Below, in pieces: positions 1 through 8,637 of a stretch of DNA of 64,000 bases. The translations under genes were made by a program, and so were the position numbers. Source of the stretch: an uncultured Cetobacterium sp. Lineage in GTDB: Bacteria; Fusobacteriota; Fusobacteriia; Fusobacteriales; Fusobacteriaceae. A model generated the notes under the pieces. That model searched no databases and was not told where the DNA came from. It saw nothing but the letters and a program-made list of their open reading frames with translations. Within the stretch, counting starts at the first letter, position 1; the number at the start of each line of letters is the position of its first letter. Where the stretch lies: positions 1 to 64,000 of the forward strand of contig CAAFWD010000215.1 in assembly GCA_900766645.1 (NCBI GenBank), given 5' to 3'.

Positions 1-2379
1 GACACAAAAACTTGTGGAACAATAGAGATTGATGATGCTTATGGAGTTGAAAAAATAGCAGAACCAATAGGAGTTATAGCTGGTATAGTTCCAACAACAA
101 ACCCTACATCAACAGCTATTTTTAAGGCTTTATTAGCACTTAAAACAAGAAATGGAATAATATTTTCTCCGCACCCAAGAGCAAAAAAAGCAACAATAGA
201 AGCAGCTAAAATTGTATTGGAAGCAGCTGTAAAGGCAGGAGCACCGAAGAATATTATTGGTTGGATAGATGAACCATCAGTTCAAGCATCAAATGATTTA
301 ATGAGAATGGCTGATTTAATATTAGCAACAGGTGGACCAGGAATGGTTAAAGCTGCATACTCATCAGGAACACCAGCAATAGGAGTAGGAGCAGGAAATA
401 CTCCAGTAATAATAGATGAGTCAGCTCACATAAAAATGGCAGTTAACTCTATATTATTATCTAAGACATTTGACAATGGAGTAATATGTGCATCAGAGCA
501 ATCTGTAATTGTACCAGATTCAATATATGACGAAGTGAAAGCTGAGTTCTCAGCAAGAAATGCATATATTTTAAAAGGTGACGAAGTAGATAAAGTTAGA
601 AAGACTATAGTTATAGATGGAAATTTAAATGGAGATATAGTGGGTCAATCGGCATATAAAATTGCACAGATGGCTGGTGTTGAAGTTCCTGAAAATACTA
701 AAGTTTTAATAGGAGAGGTTGAATCAGTAGAGTTAGAAGAAGCTTTCTCTCATGAAAAATTATCACCAGTGCTAGCTATGTACAGATCTCATAGTTTTAA
801 AGAGTCGCTAAAAAAAGCTGACAGATTAATAGAACTAGGAGGAATGGGGCATACTTCAGTTTTATATGCAGACGAATTAGAAGCTACAGACAGAATAGAG
901 CAATTTGCAAAATTAATGAAAACAGGAAGAACACTTATAAATATGCCTGCAGCTCAGGGAGCAATAGGAGATGTATTTAACTTTAAACTAGCTCCATCAT
1001 TAACATTAGGATGTGGATCATGGGGAGGAAACGCTGTTTCTGAAAATGTAGGAGTTAAACATTTAATCAATATTAAAACAGTGGCTAAAAGGAGAGAAAA
1101 TATGTTATGGTTCAGAATTCCAGAAAAAGTATACTTTAAATTCGGTTCACTTCCAGTGGCTTTAGAGGAGTTAAAAGGAAAGAAGAGAGCTGTAATCGTA
1201 ACAGATCAACAATTAGCATCATTAGGATATACAGATCATATTACAACAGTTTTAGAAAAAGTGGGAGTAGACTTTAGAGTATTCTCAGACGTTCAAGCAG
1301 ACCCAACACTATCAGTGGTAGAAAAAGGTGCAGAGCTTATGAGAGGATACAATCCAGATGTTATTATAGCTTTAGGTGGAGGTTCAGCAATGGACGCTGC
1401 AAAAATTATGTGGGTTATGTATGAGCATCCAAATGTAAACTTCCAAGATTTAGCAATGACATTTATGGATATTAGAAAAAGAATAGTACAATTCCCTAAA
1501 ATGGGTAAGAAAGCTGAATTATGGGCAGTAGCAACATCGGCGGGAACAGGTTCAGAGGTAACTCCGTTTGCTGTAATAACTGATGATTCAACAGGGGTAA
1601 AGTATCCATTAGCAGACTACGAAATAACTCCAAACGTAGCAGTAGTTGATCCACAATTAATGTTAACAATGCCAGCAGGATTGACAGCTGCATCAGGAAT
1701 TGACGTAGTGACACACGCGATAGAGGCTTATGCTTCAATAATGGCATCAGAGTTCACTAACCCATTAGCGTTAGAGGCAACAAGATTATCATTTAAATAT
1801 CTTCCTGAATCTGTGAAGGGAGGAGCAACAGCTAAAAAAGCCAAGGAAAAAATGGCAAATGCTTCATGTATGGCTGGAATGGCATTTTCTAATGCATTCT
1901 TAGGAGTATGTCACTCAATGGCTCATAAATTAGGAGCAGCATTCCACATTCCACATGGAGTAGCAAATGCGTTACTACTAGATGAGGTAATTAGATTTAA
2001 TGCCACAGATAAACCGTTTAAAATGGCAGGATTTGCACAATATAAATATCCAAATGCTAAGGAAAGATATGCTAAATTAGCAGATTACTTAGGAGTTACA
2101 AATGTTAATGAAACATTAGAAGAAAAAGTAAAAGAGTTAAGAAGAGCAATTTCTGATTTAAAGAAAGAGATTGGAATAAAAGCAACAATAGCTGAGTATG
2201 GAATTTCAGAGGATGAGTTCCTATCTAAATTAGATAAAATGGTGGAGGATGCATTTGATGATCAATGTACTGGTGCTAATCCAAGATATCCATTAATGGT
2301 AGAATTAAAAGAGATGTATTTAAGAGCATACTATGGACCAGAAAAATATTTAGAAAAAATAAAAGAAGAGAATAATTAA
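1..2379 (+). CDS. adhE: Bifunctional acetaldehyde-CoA/alcohol dehydrogenase AdhE (5' end outside window)
   Basis: AdhE reduces acetyl-CoA to acetaldehyde and then ethanol, regenerating NAD+ in fermentation. The frame is open from base 1, so the N-terminus lies outside the window; by comparison with full-length AdhE (about 870 residues) roughly 80 residues are missing. The aldehyde dehydrogenase half shows the catalytic Cys in GVICASEQS (Cys at window residue 163). After a linker, the iron-dependent alcohol dehydrogenase half shows GGGSAMDAAK (about residue 459) and the metal-ligand His region CHSMAHKLGAAFHIPHG (about residues 637-653). Both active sites look intact. A strong terminator follows, so the gene ends its transcript. 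Confidence 0.97.
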   Translation, partial: DTKTCGTIEIDDAYGVEKIAEPIGVIAGIVPTTNPTSTAIFKALLALKTRNGIIFSPHPRAKKATIEAAKIVLEAAVKAGAPKNIIGWIDEPSVQASNDLMRMADLILATGGPGMVKAAYSSGTPAIGVGAGNTPVIIDESAHIKMAVNSILLSKTFDNGVICASEQSVIVPDSIYDEVKAEFSARNAYILKGDEVDKVRKTIVIDGNLNGDIVGQSAYKIAQMAGVEVPENTKVLIGEVESVELEEAFSHEKLSPVLAMYRSHSFKESLKKADRLIELGGMGHTSVLYADELEATDRIEQFAKLMKTGRTLINMPAAQGAIGDVFNFKLAPSLTLGCGSWGGNAVSENVGVKHLINIKTVAKRRENMLWFRIPEKVYFKFGSLPVALEELKGKKRAVIVTDQQLASLGYTDHITTVLEKVGVDFRVFSDVQADPTLSVVEKGAELMRGYNPDVIIALGGGSAMDAAKIMWVMYEHPNVNFQDLAMTFMDIRKRIVQFPKMGKKAELWAVATSAGTGSEVTPFAVITDDSTGVKYPLADYEITPNVAVVDPQLMLTMPAGLTAASGIDVVTHAIEAYASIMASEFTNPLALEATRLSFKYLPESVKGGATAKKAKEKMANASCMAGMAFSNAFLGVCHSMAHKLGAAFHIPHGVANALLLDEVIRFNATDKPFKMAGFAQYKYPNAKERYAKLADYLGVTNVNETLEEKVKELRRAISDLKKEIGIKATIAEYGISEDEFLSKLDKMVEDAFDDQCTGANPRYPLMVELKEMYLRAYYGPEKYLEKIKEENN

Positions 2380-2422
2380 TAAAAAGAGATACTACCTTAA
2401 TTTAAAGTTATTTGATATACGC

Positions 2423-2455
2423 AAAAGAAGCCCTGAAAGGGGCTTCTTTTGTATT
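2423..2455 (+). terminator. Intrinsic terminator of adhE
   Basis: An 11-bp perfect stem (2423-2433 with 2440-2450, AAAAGAAGCCC/GGGCTTCTTTT) has a 6-nt loop and a T-rich 3' side. Its A-rich 5' side could also let it stop transcripts of the convergent gene on the other strand. Confidence 0.9.
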
Positions 2456-2483
2456 TTTTAAATATATTTATATATTTAATCTA

Positions 2484-2954
2484 TTAATTGTTGCCTTTTA
2501 ATCTAGACCAAATCTGTTTAGAACCTATAAAACCAGACTTATCTAGACTTCCTTTAACAATAATAGTATTTTCATCTTTAAAAGTTATAGAACAATAGTA
2601 TGTTTTGCCATTTTCAGGATTATAGATATTACCATTAATAAATTTATTTTTGTTCTTGTCGTAAGTGAAATTGCTAACGAAATCGATACCTTCTAATGTT
2701 CTTTTTTGTAAATCAGGATTTTGATTAGCAAGGTCCATCTTTTTTTGTCCTTCAAATTCGTGTCCTTCCTCATACACTGGGATAGTTAGTTTAGAAATTT
2801 TACCAAAATATTTATCATTTTTTTGATAAAATTCTACTATTATTTGATTTCCATTTTTAGCCTTTTCTGTAATCCATTTTCCGATGATTGGATTTTCTGA
2901 AGAAAAAGAAAAAGTCCCAATCAATAGGGAAAGTAAAACAATAAATTTTTTCAT
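2484..2954 (-). CDS. Secreted DUF2147 family protein
   Basis: This 156-residue protein begins with a signal peptide (MKKFIVLLSLLIGTFSFSSE). The mature part matches the DUF2147 pattern as I know it: an early GKWITE, a central Np-x-lqkRtleGidfvsnF stretch, NGNIYNPENGKTYYC, and a C-terminal GxxGSKQIWSRL. The family is predicted to be periplasmic and has no firmly established activity. The ATG has a GGAG Shine-Dalgarno. It is transcribed alone, convergent with adhE and divergent from the dpp operon, from an extended -10 promoter overlapped by a palindrome, so it is probably a regulated gene. Confidence 0.85.
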   Translation of the reverse strand: MKKFIVLLSLLIGTFSFSSENPIIGKWITEKAKNGNQIIVEFYQKNDKYFGKISKLTIPVYEEGHEFEGQKKMDLANQNPDLQKRTLEGIDFVSNFTYDKNKNKFINGNIYNPENGKTYYCSITFKDENTIIVKGSLDKSGFIGSKQIWSRLKGNN

Positions 2955-2983
2955 TTTTTATCTCCTTTATAAAATTTTATATT

Positions 2984-3012
2984 ATTATAACAGGTGTTAT
3001 ACAAAAAAACAA
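2984..3012 (-). promoter_or_regulatory. Promoter of the DUF2147 gene
   Basis: On the minus strand a TATAAT (2984-2989) is preceded by TGT, giving an extended -10 element. A weak -35, TTGTTT (3007-3012), lies 17 bp upstream. Confidence 0.65.
2986..3001. promoter_or_regulatory. Palindromic operator candidate over the DUF2147 -10 box
   Basis: TATAACA-GG-TGTTATA is a perfect 7+7 bp inverted repeat with a 2-bp centre that covers part of the -10 element. Its position suits a repressor site. The cognate regulator is unknown and no regulator gene lies next to it. Confidence 0.45.
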
Positions 3013-3108
3013 TACTAGAAAAAAAGCACAAAATAAAAACTTTTTTTCTTTTATAAGTAATTATAAAAATAATTTATTTTTTTTATATAACATATACATT
3101 AAATAAAT

Positions 3109-3137
3109 TTGATTGTAAATAATAAAAGAGGTATATT
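3109..3137 (+). promoter_or_regulatory. Promoter of the dpp operon
   Basis: TTGATT (3109-3114) and TATATT (3132-3137) are 17 bp apart, predicting a start near 3144 and a leader of about 47 nt before dppA. The surrounding 2955-3190 gap is otherwise AT-rich with no gene. Confidence 0.55.
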
Positions 3138-3190
3138 TTATTAACAATAATTATGGAAATGAAACTAAAATTTAAAACAGGGGGCACTAA

Positions 3191-4693
3191 ATGAAAAAGA
3201 GTTTATTAATTTTAAGTACATTAGTTGCTTTTTTAGGGTTAGGTTTAGAAGCTAAGGCTGATAAAGATACTCTAATAATAGCTCAAGGGGCAGATGCAAA
3301 AGTATTGGATCCTCATGGATCTAACGATCAGCCATCATCAAGAGTATCAGGTCAGATATATGATACATTAGTAAAACAGGATTTAAATATGAATATTATT
3401 CCTGGGCTTGCAGAGTCTTGGACACAAGTTGATGATACAACAACTGAGTTCAAATTAAGAAAAGGAGTAAAGTTTCATAATGGACAAGAGCTAACAGCAG
3501 ATGATGTAAAATTTACATTAGATAGAATGAAAGAGTCTCCTGCAGTATCTCATATAATAAAAGCAGTAAGTTCAGTTGAAGTAGTTGATGATTATACAGT
3601 AAGAGTTAAAACGGATAAACCGTTTGGAGCTCTTTTAGGACACTTAGCACATACAGCAACATCAATATTAAATAGAGAGGCAGTTGAAGCTGGAGGAGAT
3701 CAATATGGTCAAAATCCAGTAGGAACAGGACCTTATAAATTTGTTAATTGGCAAGCAGGAGATAGAATAACATTAATTGCAAACCCAGATTATTATATGG
3801 GAGAAGCACCTACAAAAAATGTTATTTTTAGAAGTATTGTTGAGGGAACAAATAGAACGATAGGATTAGAAACAGGAGAAGTAGATGTAGCATATGATTT
3901 AGAACCTATTGATAAAATGATGGTACAAGGTAATGATAATTTAGATTTCGTTGAAGAGCCATCTTTATCTATGGCATATTTAGGATTTAATGTTAAAAAA
4001 GCACCATTAGATAATCTGAAAATTAGACAAGCTATTTCTTATGCTATAAATGTTCAGGATATAATAGACGTAGCTTATCAAGGATCAGCAACAAAAGCAA
4101 ACTCACCGATAGGGCCAAAAGTATTTGGATATAATCCGAACGCAAAATCATATGAGTACAATCCTGAAAAAGCAAAACAACTTTTAAAAGAAGCTGGATT
4201 TGAAAATGGAGTAGACTTAAAATTATGGGTAAATGATAATCCTACTAGAAGAGATATTGCTGTTATAATGCAAGATCAATTAAAACAAGTTGGAATTAAT
4301 GTTACAATTGAGATGCTTGAGTGGGGAGCTTATCTAGATGGAACAGCTAGAGGAGATCACGATATGTTCATATTAGGATGGGTTTCTGTAACTGGAGATG
4401 CAGATTATGGATTAGATCCTTTATTTAACTCTGCTAATCAAGGAGGAGCAGGAAATAGATCGTTCTACTCAAATCCTCAAGTTGATAAACTACTAACAGA
4501 TGCTAAAAATTCAACTGATCCTGAGAAGAGAAAAGAATATTATTATGAAGCTCAAGAGATAATTCAGGAAGAAGTACCTATTTTTACGATAGCATATACA
4601 TCTCAAAATATAGGAAAACAAAATACAGTTAAAGATTTCCATATGCATCCAGCAGGACACCACAAAGTATATGGAGCATATAAAACAAAATAA
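3191..4693 (+). CDS. dppA: Peptide ABC transporter substrate-binding protein (family 5, DppA/OppA-like)
   Basis: This is the extracytoplasmic solute receptor of an oligopeptide/dipeptide importer. The 500-residue product starts with a signal peptide cleaved after AKA (about residue 23). There is no lipobox Cys, so it is probably a soluble periplasmic protein, as expected for a diderm cell. Family 5 hallmarks are visible: GADAKVLDPHGSNDQPS, LRKGVKFHNGQELTADDVKFTLDR, and GTGPYKFVNW followed by LIANPDYYMG. It leads a five-gene operon with both permeases and both ATPases. Substrate range (dipeptide, oligopeptide or other) cannot be read from the sequence, so the dpp name is by family. Confidence 0.92.
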   Translation: MKKSLLILSTLVAFLGLGLEAKADKDTLIIAQGADAKVLDPHGSNDQPSSRVSGQIYDTLVKQDLNMNIIPGLAESWTQVDDTTTEFKLRKGVKFHNGQELTADDVKFTLDRMKESPAVSHIIKAVSSVEVVDDYTVRVKTDKPFGALLGHLAHTATSILNREAVEAGGDQYGQNPVGTGPYKFVNWQAGDRITLIANPDYYMGEAPTKNVIFRSIVEGTNRTIGLETGEVDVAYDLEPIDKMMVQGNDNLDFVEEPSLSMAYLGFNVKKAPLDNLKIRQAISYAINVQDIIDVAYQGSATKANSPIGPKVFGYNPNAKSYEYNPEKAKQLLKEAGFENGVDLKLWVNDNPTRRDIAVIMQDQLKQVGINVTIEMLEWGAYLDGTARGDHDMFILGWVSVTGDADYGLDPLFNSANQGGAGNRSFYSNPQVDKLLTDAKNSTDPEKRKEYYYEAQEIIQEEVPIFTIAYTSQNIGKQNTVKDFHMHPAGHHKVYGAYKTK

Positions 4694-4700
4694 GGGATAT

Positions 4701-4724
4701 AAAGGGACCTGTTAAGGTTCCTTT
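4701..4724 (+). other. Intercistronic stem-loop between dppA and dppB
   Basis: A 9-bp stem with one G-U pair (4701-4709 with 4716-4724) and a 6-nt loop has no following T-tract. It is more likely a 3' stabiliser or partial attenuator that keeps the binding protein more abundant than the membrane parts. This role is inferred. Confidence 0.6.
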
Positions 4725-4758
4725 AATTTCATAAAAGCTACGAAAAAAGGGGGCAACG

Positions 4759-5685
4759 ATGCATAAATATGTAATAAAAAGAATTTTATTATTGATACCA
4801 GTATTACTAGGGGTGTCATTTTTAGTATTTACGATAATGTCATTTACACCTGGTGATCCTGCGCAGCTAATCTTAGGAGAAAGTGCTCCAAAAGAAGCTG
4901 TAGCACAATTGAGAATAGAGATGGGACTTAACGATCCTTTTATAGTTCAGTACTTCAGATTTGTAAAAAATGCAGTTATGGGAAATTTTGGGCAATCATA
5001 TACAACAGGTAGAGAGGTTTTTGGAGAAATATTTTCTAGATTTCCAAATACTTTAATATTAGCGGTTTTAGGAATAATTATAGCTGTTTGCATAGGAATT
5101 CCATTAGGGATAATTTCAGCTACAAGACAGTATACAATGATTGATAGTGTAAGTATGATTGGAGCTTTACTAGGAGTTTCAATGCCAGTATTCTGGTTAG
5201 GGTTAATGTTAATTTTAACATTCTCTGTAAATTTAAGATGGCTACCTTCAGGTGGTTTTGATGGATTGAAAAGTTTAATACTTCCATCAATAACTCTGGG
5301 AGTAGGGTCTGCAGCTATAATAACTCGTATGACCCGTTCATCTATGCTTGAAGTAATAAGACAAGACTATATAAGAACAGCAAGAGCAAAGGGTGTAGCA
5401 GAAAAAGTTGTTATAAATAAGCATGCTTTAAAAAATGCGTTAATACCAGTAATAACAGTTGTGGGATTACAATTTGGAGGATTACTAGGGGGAGCAGTAT
5501 TAACAGAGTCAGTTTATTCATGGCCTGGAGTTGGAAGAATGATGGTTGATGCAATAAGACAAAAAGATACTCCTACAGTATTAGCAGCAGTTGTATTTTT
5601 GGCAACAACATTCAGTATAGTAAATTTAGCAGTTGACATACTTTATGCATATGTTGATCCGAGAATAAAATCACAATATAAATAG
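4759..5685 (+). CDS. dppB: Peptide ABC transporter permease DppB
   Basis: This inner-membrane permease of the peptide importer has 308 residues, normal for the DppB/OppB family. It starts with the typical MHKYVIKRILLLIPVLLGVS first membrane helix. FTPGDPAQLILGESAP fits the periplasmic loop, and the EAA-type loop DYIRTARAKG near residue 205 contacts an ATPase subunit. About six membrane segments are apparent. A GGGGGC ribosome site precedes the ATG. It forms a heterodimer with DppC. Confidence 0.93.
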   Translation: MHKYVIKRILLLIPVLLGVSFLVFTIMSFTPGDPAQLILGESAPKEAVAQLRIEMGLNDPFIVQYFRFVKNAVMGNFGQSYTTGREVFGEIFSRFPNTLILAVLGIIIAVCIGIPLGIISATRQYTMIDSVSMIGALLGVSMPVFWLGLMLILTFSVNLRWLPSGGFDGLKSLILPSITLGVGSAAIITRMTRSSMLEVIRQDYIRTARAKGVAEKVVINKHALKNALIPVITVVGLQFGGLLGGAVLTESVYSWPGVGRMMVDAIRQKDTPTVLAAVVFLATTFSIVNLAVDILYAYVDPRIKSQYK

Positions 5686-5696
5686 GGGGTAATACA

Positions 5697-6578
5697 GTGG
5701 CTACAATAAAGACTACGAATGCAGGAAAAAAAAGAAGTCAATGGGCAGAGTTATGGAAAAATTTAAAGAAAAATAAAATGGCACTGTTTGGTTTAGTAAT
5801 GTTGACAATTATAGTTTTATTAGCAATATTTGCAGATCAAATAGCTGATTATGATCAAGTTGTTATAAAGCAAAATTTAAGATATAGATTGAAACCACCT
5901 TCAGCAGAACATTGGTTAGGAACAGATGAGTTTGGAAGAGATATTTTTGCAAGATTAATACATGGAGCTAGAGTATCACTAAAAGTAGGTATAATAGCAG
6001 TAGGTATAGCTATTGTAGCGGGAGGTTTTTTAGGAGCCTTAGCAGGATATTATGGTGGGAAATTAGATAATATAGTAATGAGAGTTATGGATATTTTCTT
6101 AGCGGTACCAAGTATTTTGTTAGCTATTGCAATTGTTTCTGCATTAGGACCAAATTTAATAAATCTAATGGTTGCAGTAAGTATATCTAATATACCTAGA
6201 TATGCACGTATTGTAAGAGCCTCAGTTTTATCTATAAGAGATCAAGAATTTGTAGAAGCTGCTAGAGCAATTGGAGCTAGTGATGCTAGAATCATTATGA
6301 GACATATAATACCTAACTCGTTAGCACCAGTTATTGTTCAAGGGACTTTAGGAGTTGCAAGTGCTATCTTATCTACAGCAGGTTTAAGTTTTATAGGTTT
6401 AGGAATTCAGCCCCCAGCACCAGAATGGGGATCTATGCTATCAGGAGGAAGACAGTATTTAAGATACGCATGGTGGGTAACTACATTCCCAGGAGTATCT
6501 ATAATGATAACTATTTTATCATTAAATTTACTTGGAGATGGGTTAAGAGATGCGTTAGATCCGAGATTAAAACACTAA
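5697..6578 (+). CDS. dppC: Peptide ABC transporter permease DppC
   Basis: This is the second permease of the importer (293 residues). It has the DppC/OppC N-terminal cytoplasmic tail and first helix, then HWLGTDEFGRDIFARLIHGAR, diagnostic for the family. The EAA loop QEFVEAARAIGASD near residue 185 couples it to the ATPases. It starts with GTG 11 nt after dppB behind an AGGGGG ribosome site. Confidence 0.93.
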   Translation: MATIKTTNAGKKRSQWAELWKNLKKNKMALFGLVMLTIIVLLAIFADQIADYDQVVIKQNLRYRLKPPSAEHWLGTDEFGRDIFARLIHGARVSLKVGIIAVGIAIVAGGFLGALAGYYGGKLDNIVMRVMDIFLAVPSILLAIAIVSALGPNLINLMVAVSISNIPRYARIVRASVLSIRDQEFVEAARAIGASDARIIMRHIIPNSLAPVIVQGTLGVASAILSTAGLSFIGLGIQPPAPEWGSMLSGGRQYLRYAWWVTTFPGVSIMITILSLNLLGDGLRDALDPRLKH

Positions 6579-6597
6579 TTTTTATGGGGAGAGGATT

Positions 6598-7602
6598 ATG
6601 GAAGATAAGTTATTAAATATAAAAAATTTATCAATAAATTATATAACAGAAGATGAAAAAGTTTTAGCAGTTAACGAATTGGAGATAGAGTTAGGTGAAG
6701 GGGAAACATTAGGATTAGTAGGAGAAACTGGAGCTGGAAAAACGACGACAGCATTAGGAATAATGAGATTAGTACCAAATCCACCAGGAAAAATAATGTC
6801 AGGAGAGATTATTTTTCAGGGAAGAGATTTGTTACAACTTTCTGAAGAGGATATGAGATCGATAAGGGGAAGTCAGATAAGTATGATATTCCAAGATCCG
6901 ATGACATCATTAAATCCAGTTTTAACAGTAGGAGAGCAAATTGCAGAGGTTATTCAAATTCATGAGAAATTATCTGTAAAAGATTCGTTGGAAAAGGCTA
7001 GCCAAATGTTAGAGTTAGTAGGAATTCCAGGAAATAGATTGAATGACTATCCGCACCAATTTTCTGGTGGAATGAAACAGAGGGTTGTAATTGCCATAGC
7101 ATTAGCATGTAATCCTAAGCTTCTTATAGCAGATGAACCAACAACAGCTTTAGATGTAACGATTCAAGCACAGGTTTTAGATTTGATGAATGATTTAAAA
7201 GAAAAATTAAAAACGTCAATGCTTTTAATAACTCATGATTTAGGAGTTGTTGCACAAGTTTGTGATAAAGTTGCGATAATGTATGCAGGAGAAATAGTAG
7301 AATCTGGAACTCTTTATGATATATTTGAAAGACCAAAACATCCATATACTCATGGGTTATTTGATTCGATACCAAATTTAGAAGAAGAGACAACTAGATT
7401 AAAACCTATAAAAGGACTTATGCCAGACCCAACAGCACTTCCTTCAGGATGTAAGTTCCATCCTAGATGTCCATATGCTCAAGAAGTTTGCTCAAAGCAA
7501 AATCCAAATGTGACAGATATAAATGGACAAAAAGTAAGATGTTTAGCTTATGAGGGAGTAATTCAGGTTAAAGAACTACAGGAGGGAAGAGATGGCAGAT
7601 AA
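6598..7602 (+). CDS. dppD: Peptide ABC transporter ATP-binding protein DppD
   Basis: This cytoplasmic ATPase powers peptide import. It shows Walker [11 protein letters not shown]-loop [10 protein letters not shown], signature FSGGMKQR, Walker [13 protein letters not shown] and the H-loop THDLGVV. The C-terminal oligopeptide-transporter extension carries four cysteines ([15 protein letters not shown], then RCLAY), which in related proteins bind a metal or Fe-S centre. Length (334) is normal. Its last 11 bases overlap dppF, indicating coupled translation. Confidence 0.94.
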   Translation: MEDKLLNIKNLSINYITEDEKVLAVNELEIELGEGETLGLVGETGAGKTTTALGIMRLVPNPPGKIMSGEIIFQGRDLLQLSEEDMRSIRGSQISMIFQDPMTSLNPVLTVGEQIAEVIQIHEKLSVKDSLEKASQMLELVGIPGNRLNDYPHQFSGGMKQRVVIAIALACNPKLLIADEPTTALDVTIQAQVLDLMNDLKEKLKTSMLLITHDLGVVAQVCDKVAIMYAGEIVESGTLYDIFERPKHPYTHGLFDSIPNLEEETTRLKPIKGLMPDPTALPSGCKFHPRCPYAQEVCSKQNPNVTDINGQKVRCLAYEGVIQVKELQEGRDGR

Positions 7603-8572
7603 AATTTTAGAAGTGAAGAACCTAAAAAAGTACTTTAACACACCAAAAGGACTTTTGCATGCTGTAGACGGAGTAACATTTAGTATAGAAAGAGGAAAGA
7701 CTCTTGGAGTGGTTGGAGAATCTGGTTGTGGTAAATCTACAACAGGAAGAGTTGTTTTAAGACTTTTAGAAGCCACAGATGGAGAAATCTATTTTGAAGG
7801 AAAAAATGTAAGAGGATATAATAAAGATGAAATGGTAAAATTAAGAGAAGAAATGCAAATAATTTTCCAAGATCCATATGCATCATTAAATCCAAGAATG
7901 ACTGTTAGTGAAATTATAGCAGAGCCATTAATTATTCATAAAAAATGTTCTTCTAAAAAAGAATTAGATGAAAGAGTATTAGAGCTTATGGAAACAGTAG
8001 GATTAAGTGAAAGATTAGTTAATACATATCCTCACGAGTTAGATGGAGGAAGAAGACAAAGAATCGGTATTGCGAGAGCACTAGCGTTGAATCCAAAATT
8101 TATTGTTTGTGATGAGCCTGTATCTGCATTGGATGTTTCGATTCAAGCACAGGTACTGAATCTAATGAAAGATTTACAAGAGGAATTTGGATTGACATAT
8201 ATGTTTATAACTCATGACTTATCAGTTGTAAAACATTTTTCAGATGATATAGCTGTAATGTATTTAGGGGAATTAGTTGAAAAAGCACCAGCAAAAGAAC
8301 TATTTAAAAATCCAATTCACCCATATACTAAGGCGTTATTATCAGCTATTCCAGTTCCAAGTATAAAGCAAAAAATGAATAGAGAGAAACTGAAAGGAGA
8401 GATAACATCTCCTATTAACCCTGGGGAAGGGTGTAGATTTAGAAAAAGATGTAGTATAGCAACTCCAGAGTGTGGAAATTCAACACCAGTTTTAAAAGAA
8501 GTTTCACCGGGACATTTTTACGCATGCCATTTAATAGAAGAAGACAAAAATAATCAAGAAGAAAATAAATAA
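7592..8572 (+). CDS. dppF: Peptide ABC transporter ATP-binding protein DppF
   Basis: This is the partner ATPase of DppD (326 residues). It has Walker A GESGCGKSTTG, Q-loop FQDPYASLNPR, Walker B FIVCDEPVSALD and H-loop THDLSVV, plus the C-terminal four-Cys extension (GCRFRKRC, then EC and ACHL). The signature reads LDGGRRQR instead of the usual LSGGQRQR, so Ser is replaced by Asp. The ATG sits inside the end of dppD behind GGAGGGAAG. A terminator follows, closing the operon. Confidence 0.94.
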   Translation: MADKILEVKNLKKYFNTPKGLLHAVDGVTFSIERGKTLGVVGESGCGKSTTGRVVLRLLEATDGEIYFEGKNVRGYNKDEMVKLREEMQIIFQDPYASLNPRMTVSEIIAEPLIIHKKCSSKKELDERVLELMETVGLSERLVNTYPHELDGGRRQRIGIARALALNPKFIVCDEPVSALDVSIQAQVLNLMKDLQEEFGLTYMFITHDLSVVKHFSDDIAVMYLGELVEKAPAKELFKNPIHPYTKALLSAIPVPSIKQKMNREKLKGEITSPINPGEGCRFRKRCSIATPECGNSTPVLKEVSPGHFYACHLIEEDKNNQEENK

Positions 8573-8584
8573 TAAAAAAAGGAT

Positions 8585-8625
8585 AACTTCAAATTAGGAT
8601 AATACTAATTTGAAGTTGTTTTTTT
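8585..8625 (+). terminator. Intrinsic terminator of the dpp operon
   Basis: A 13-bp perfect stem (8585-8597 with 8605-8617), a 7-nt loop and a T-run follow dppF. The next gene's ribosome site begins directly after the T-run. Confidence 0.85.
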
Positions 8626-8637
8626 AAGGAGGCTTTT

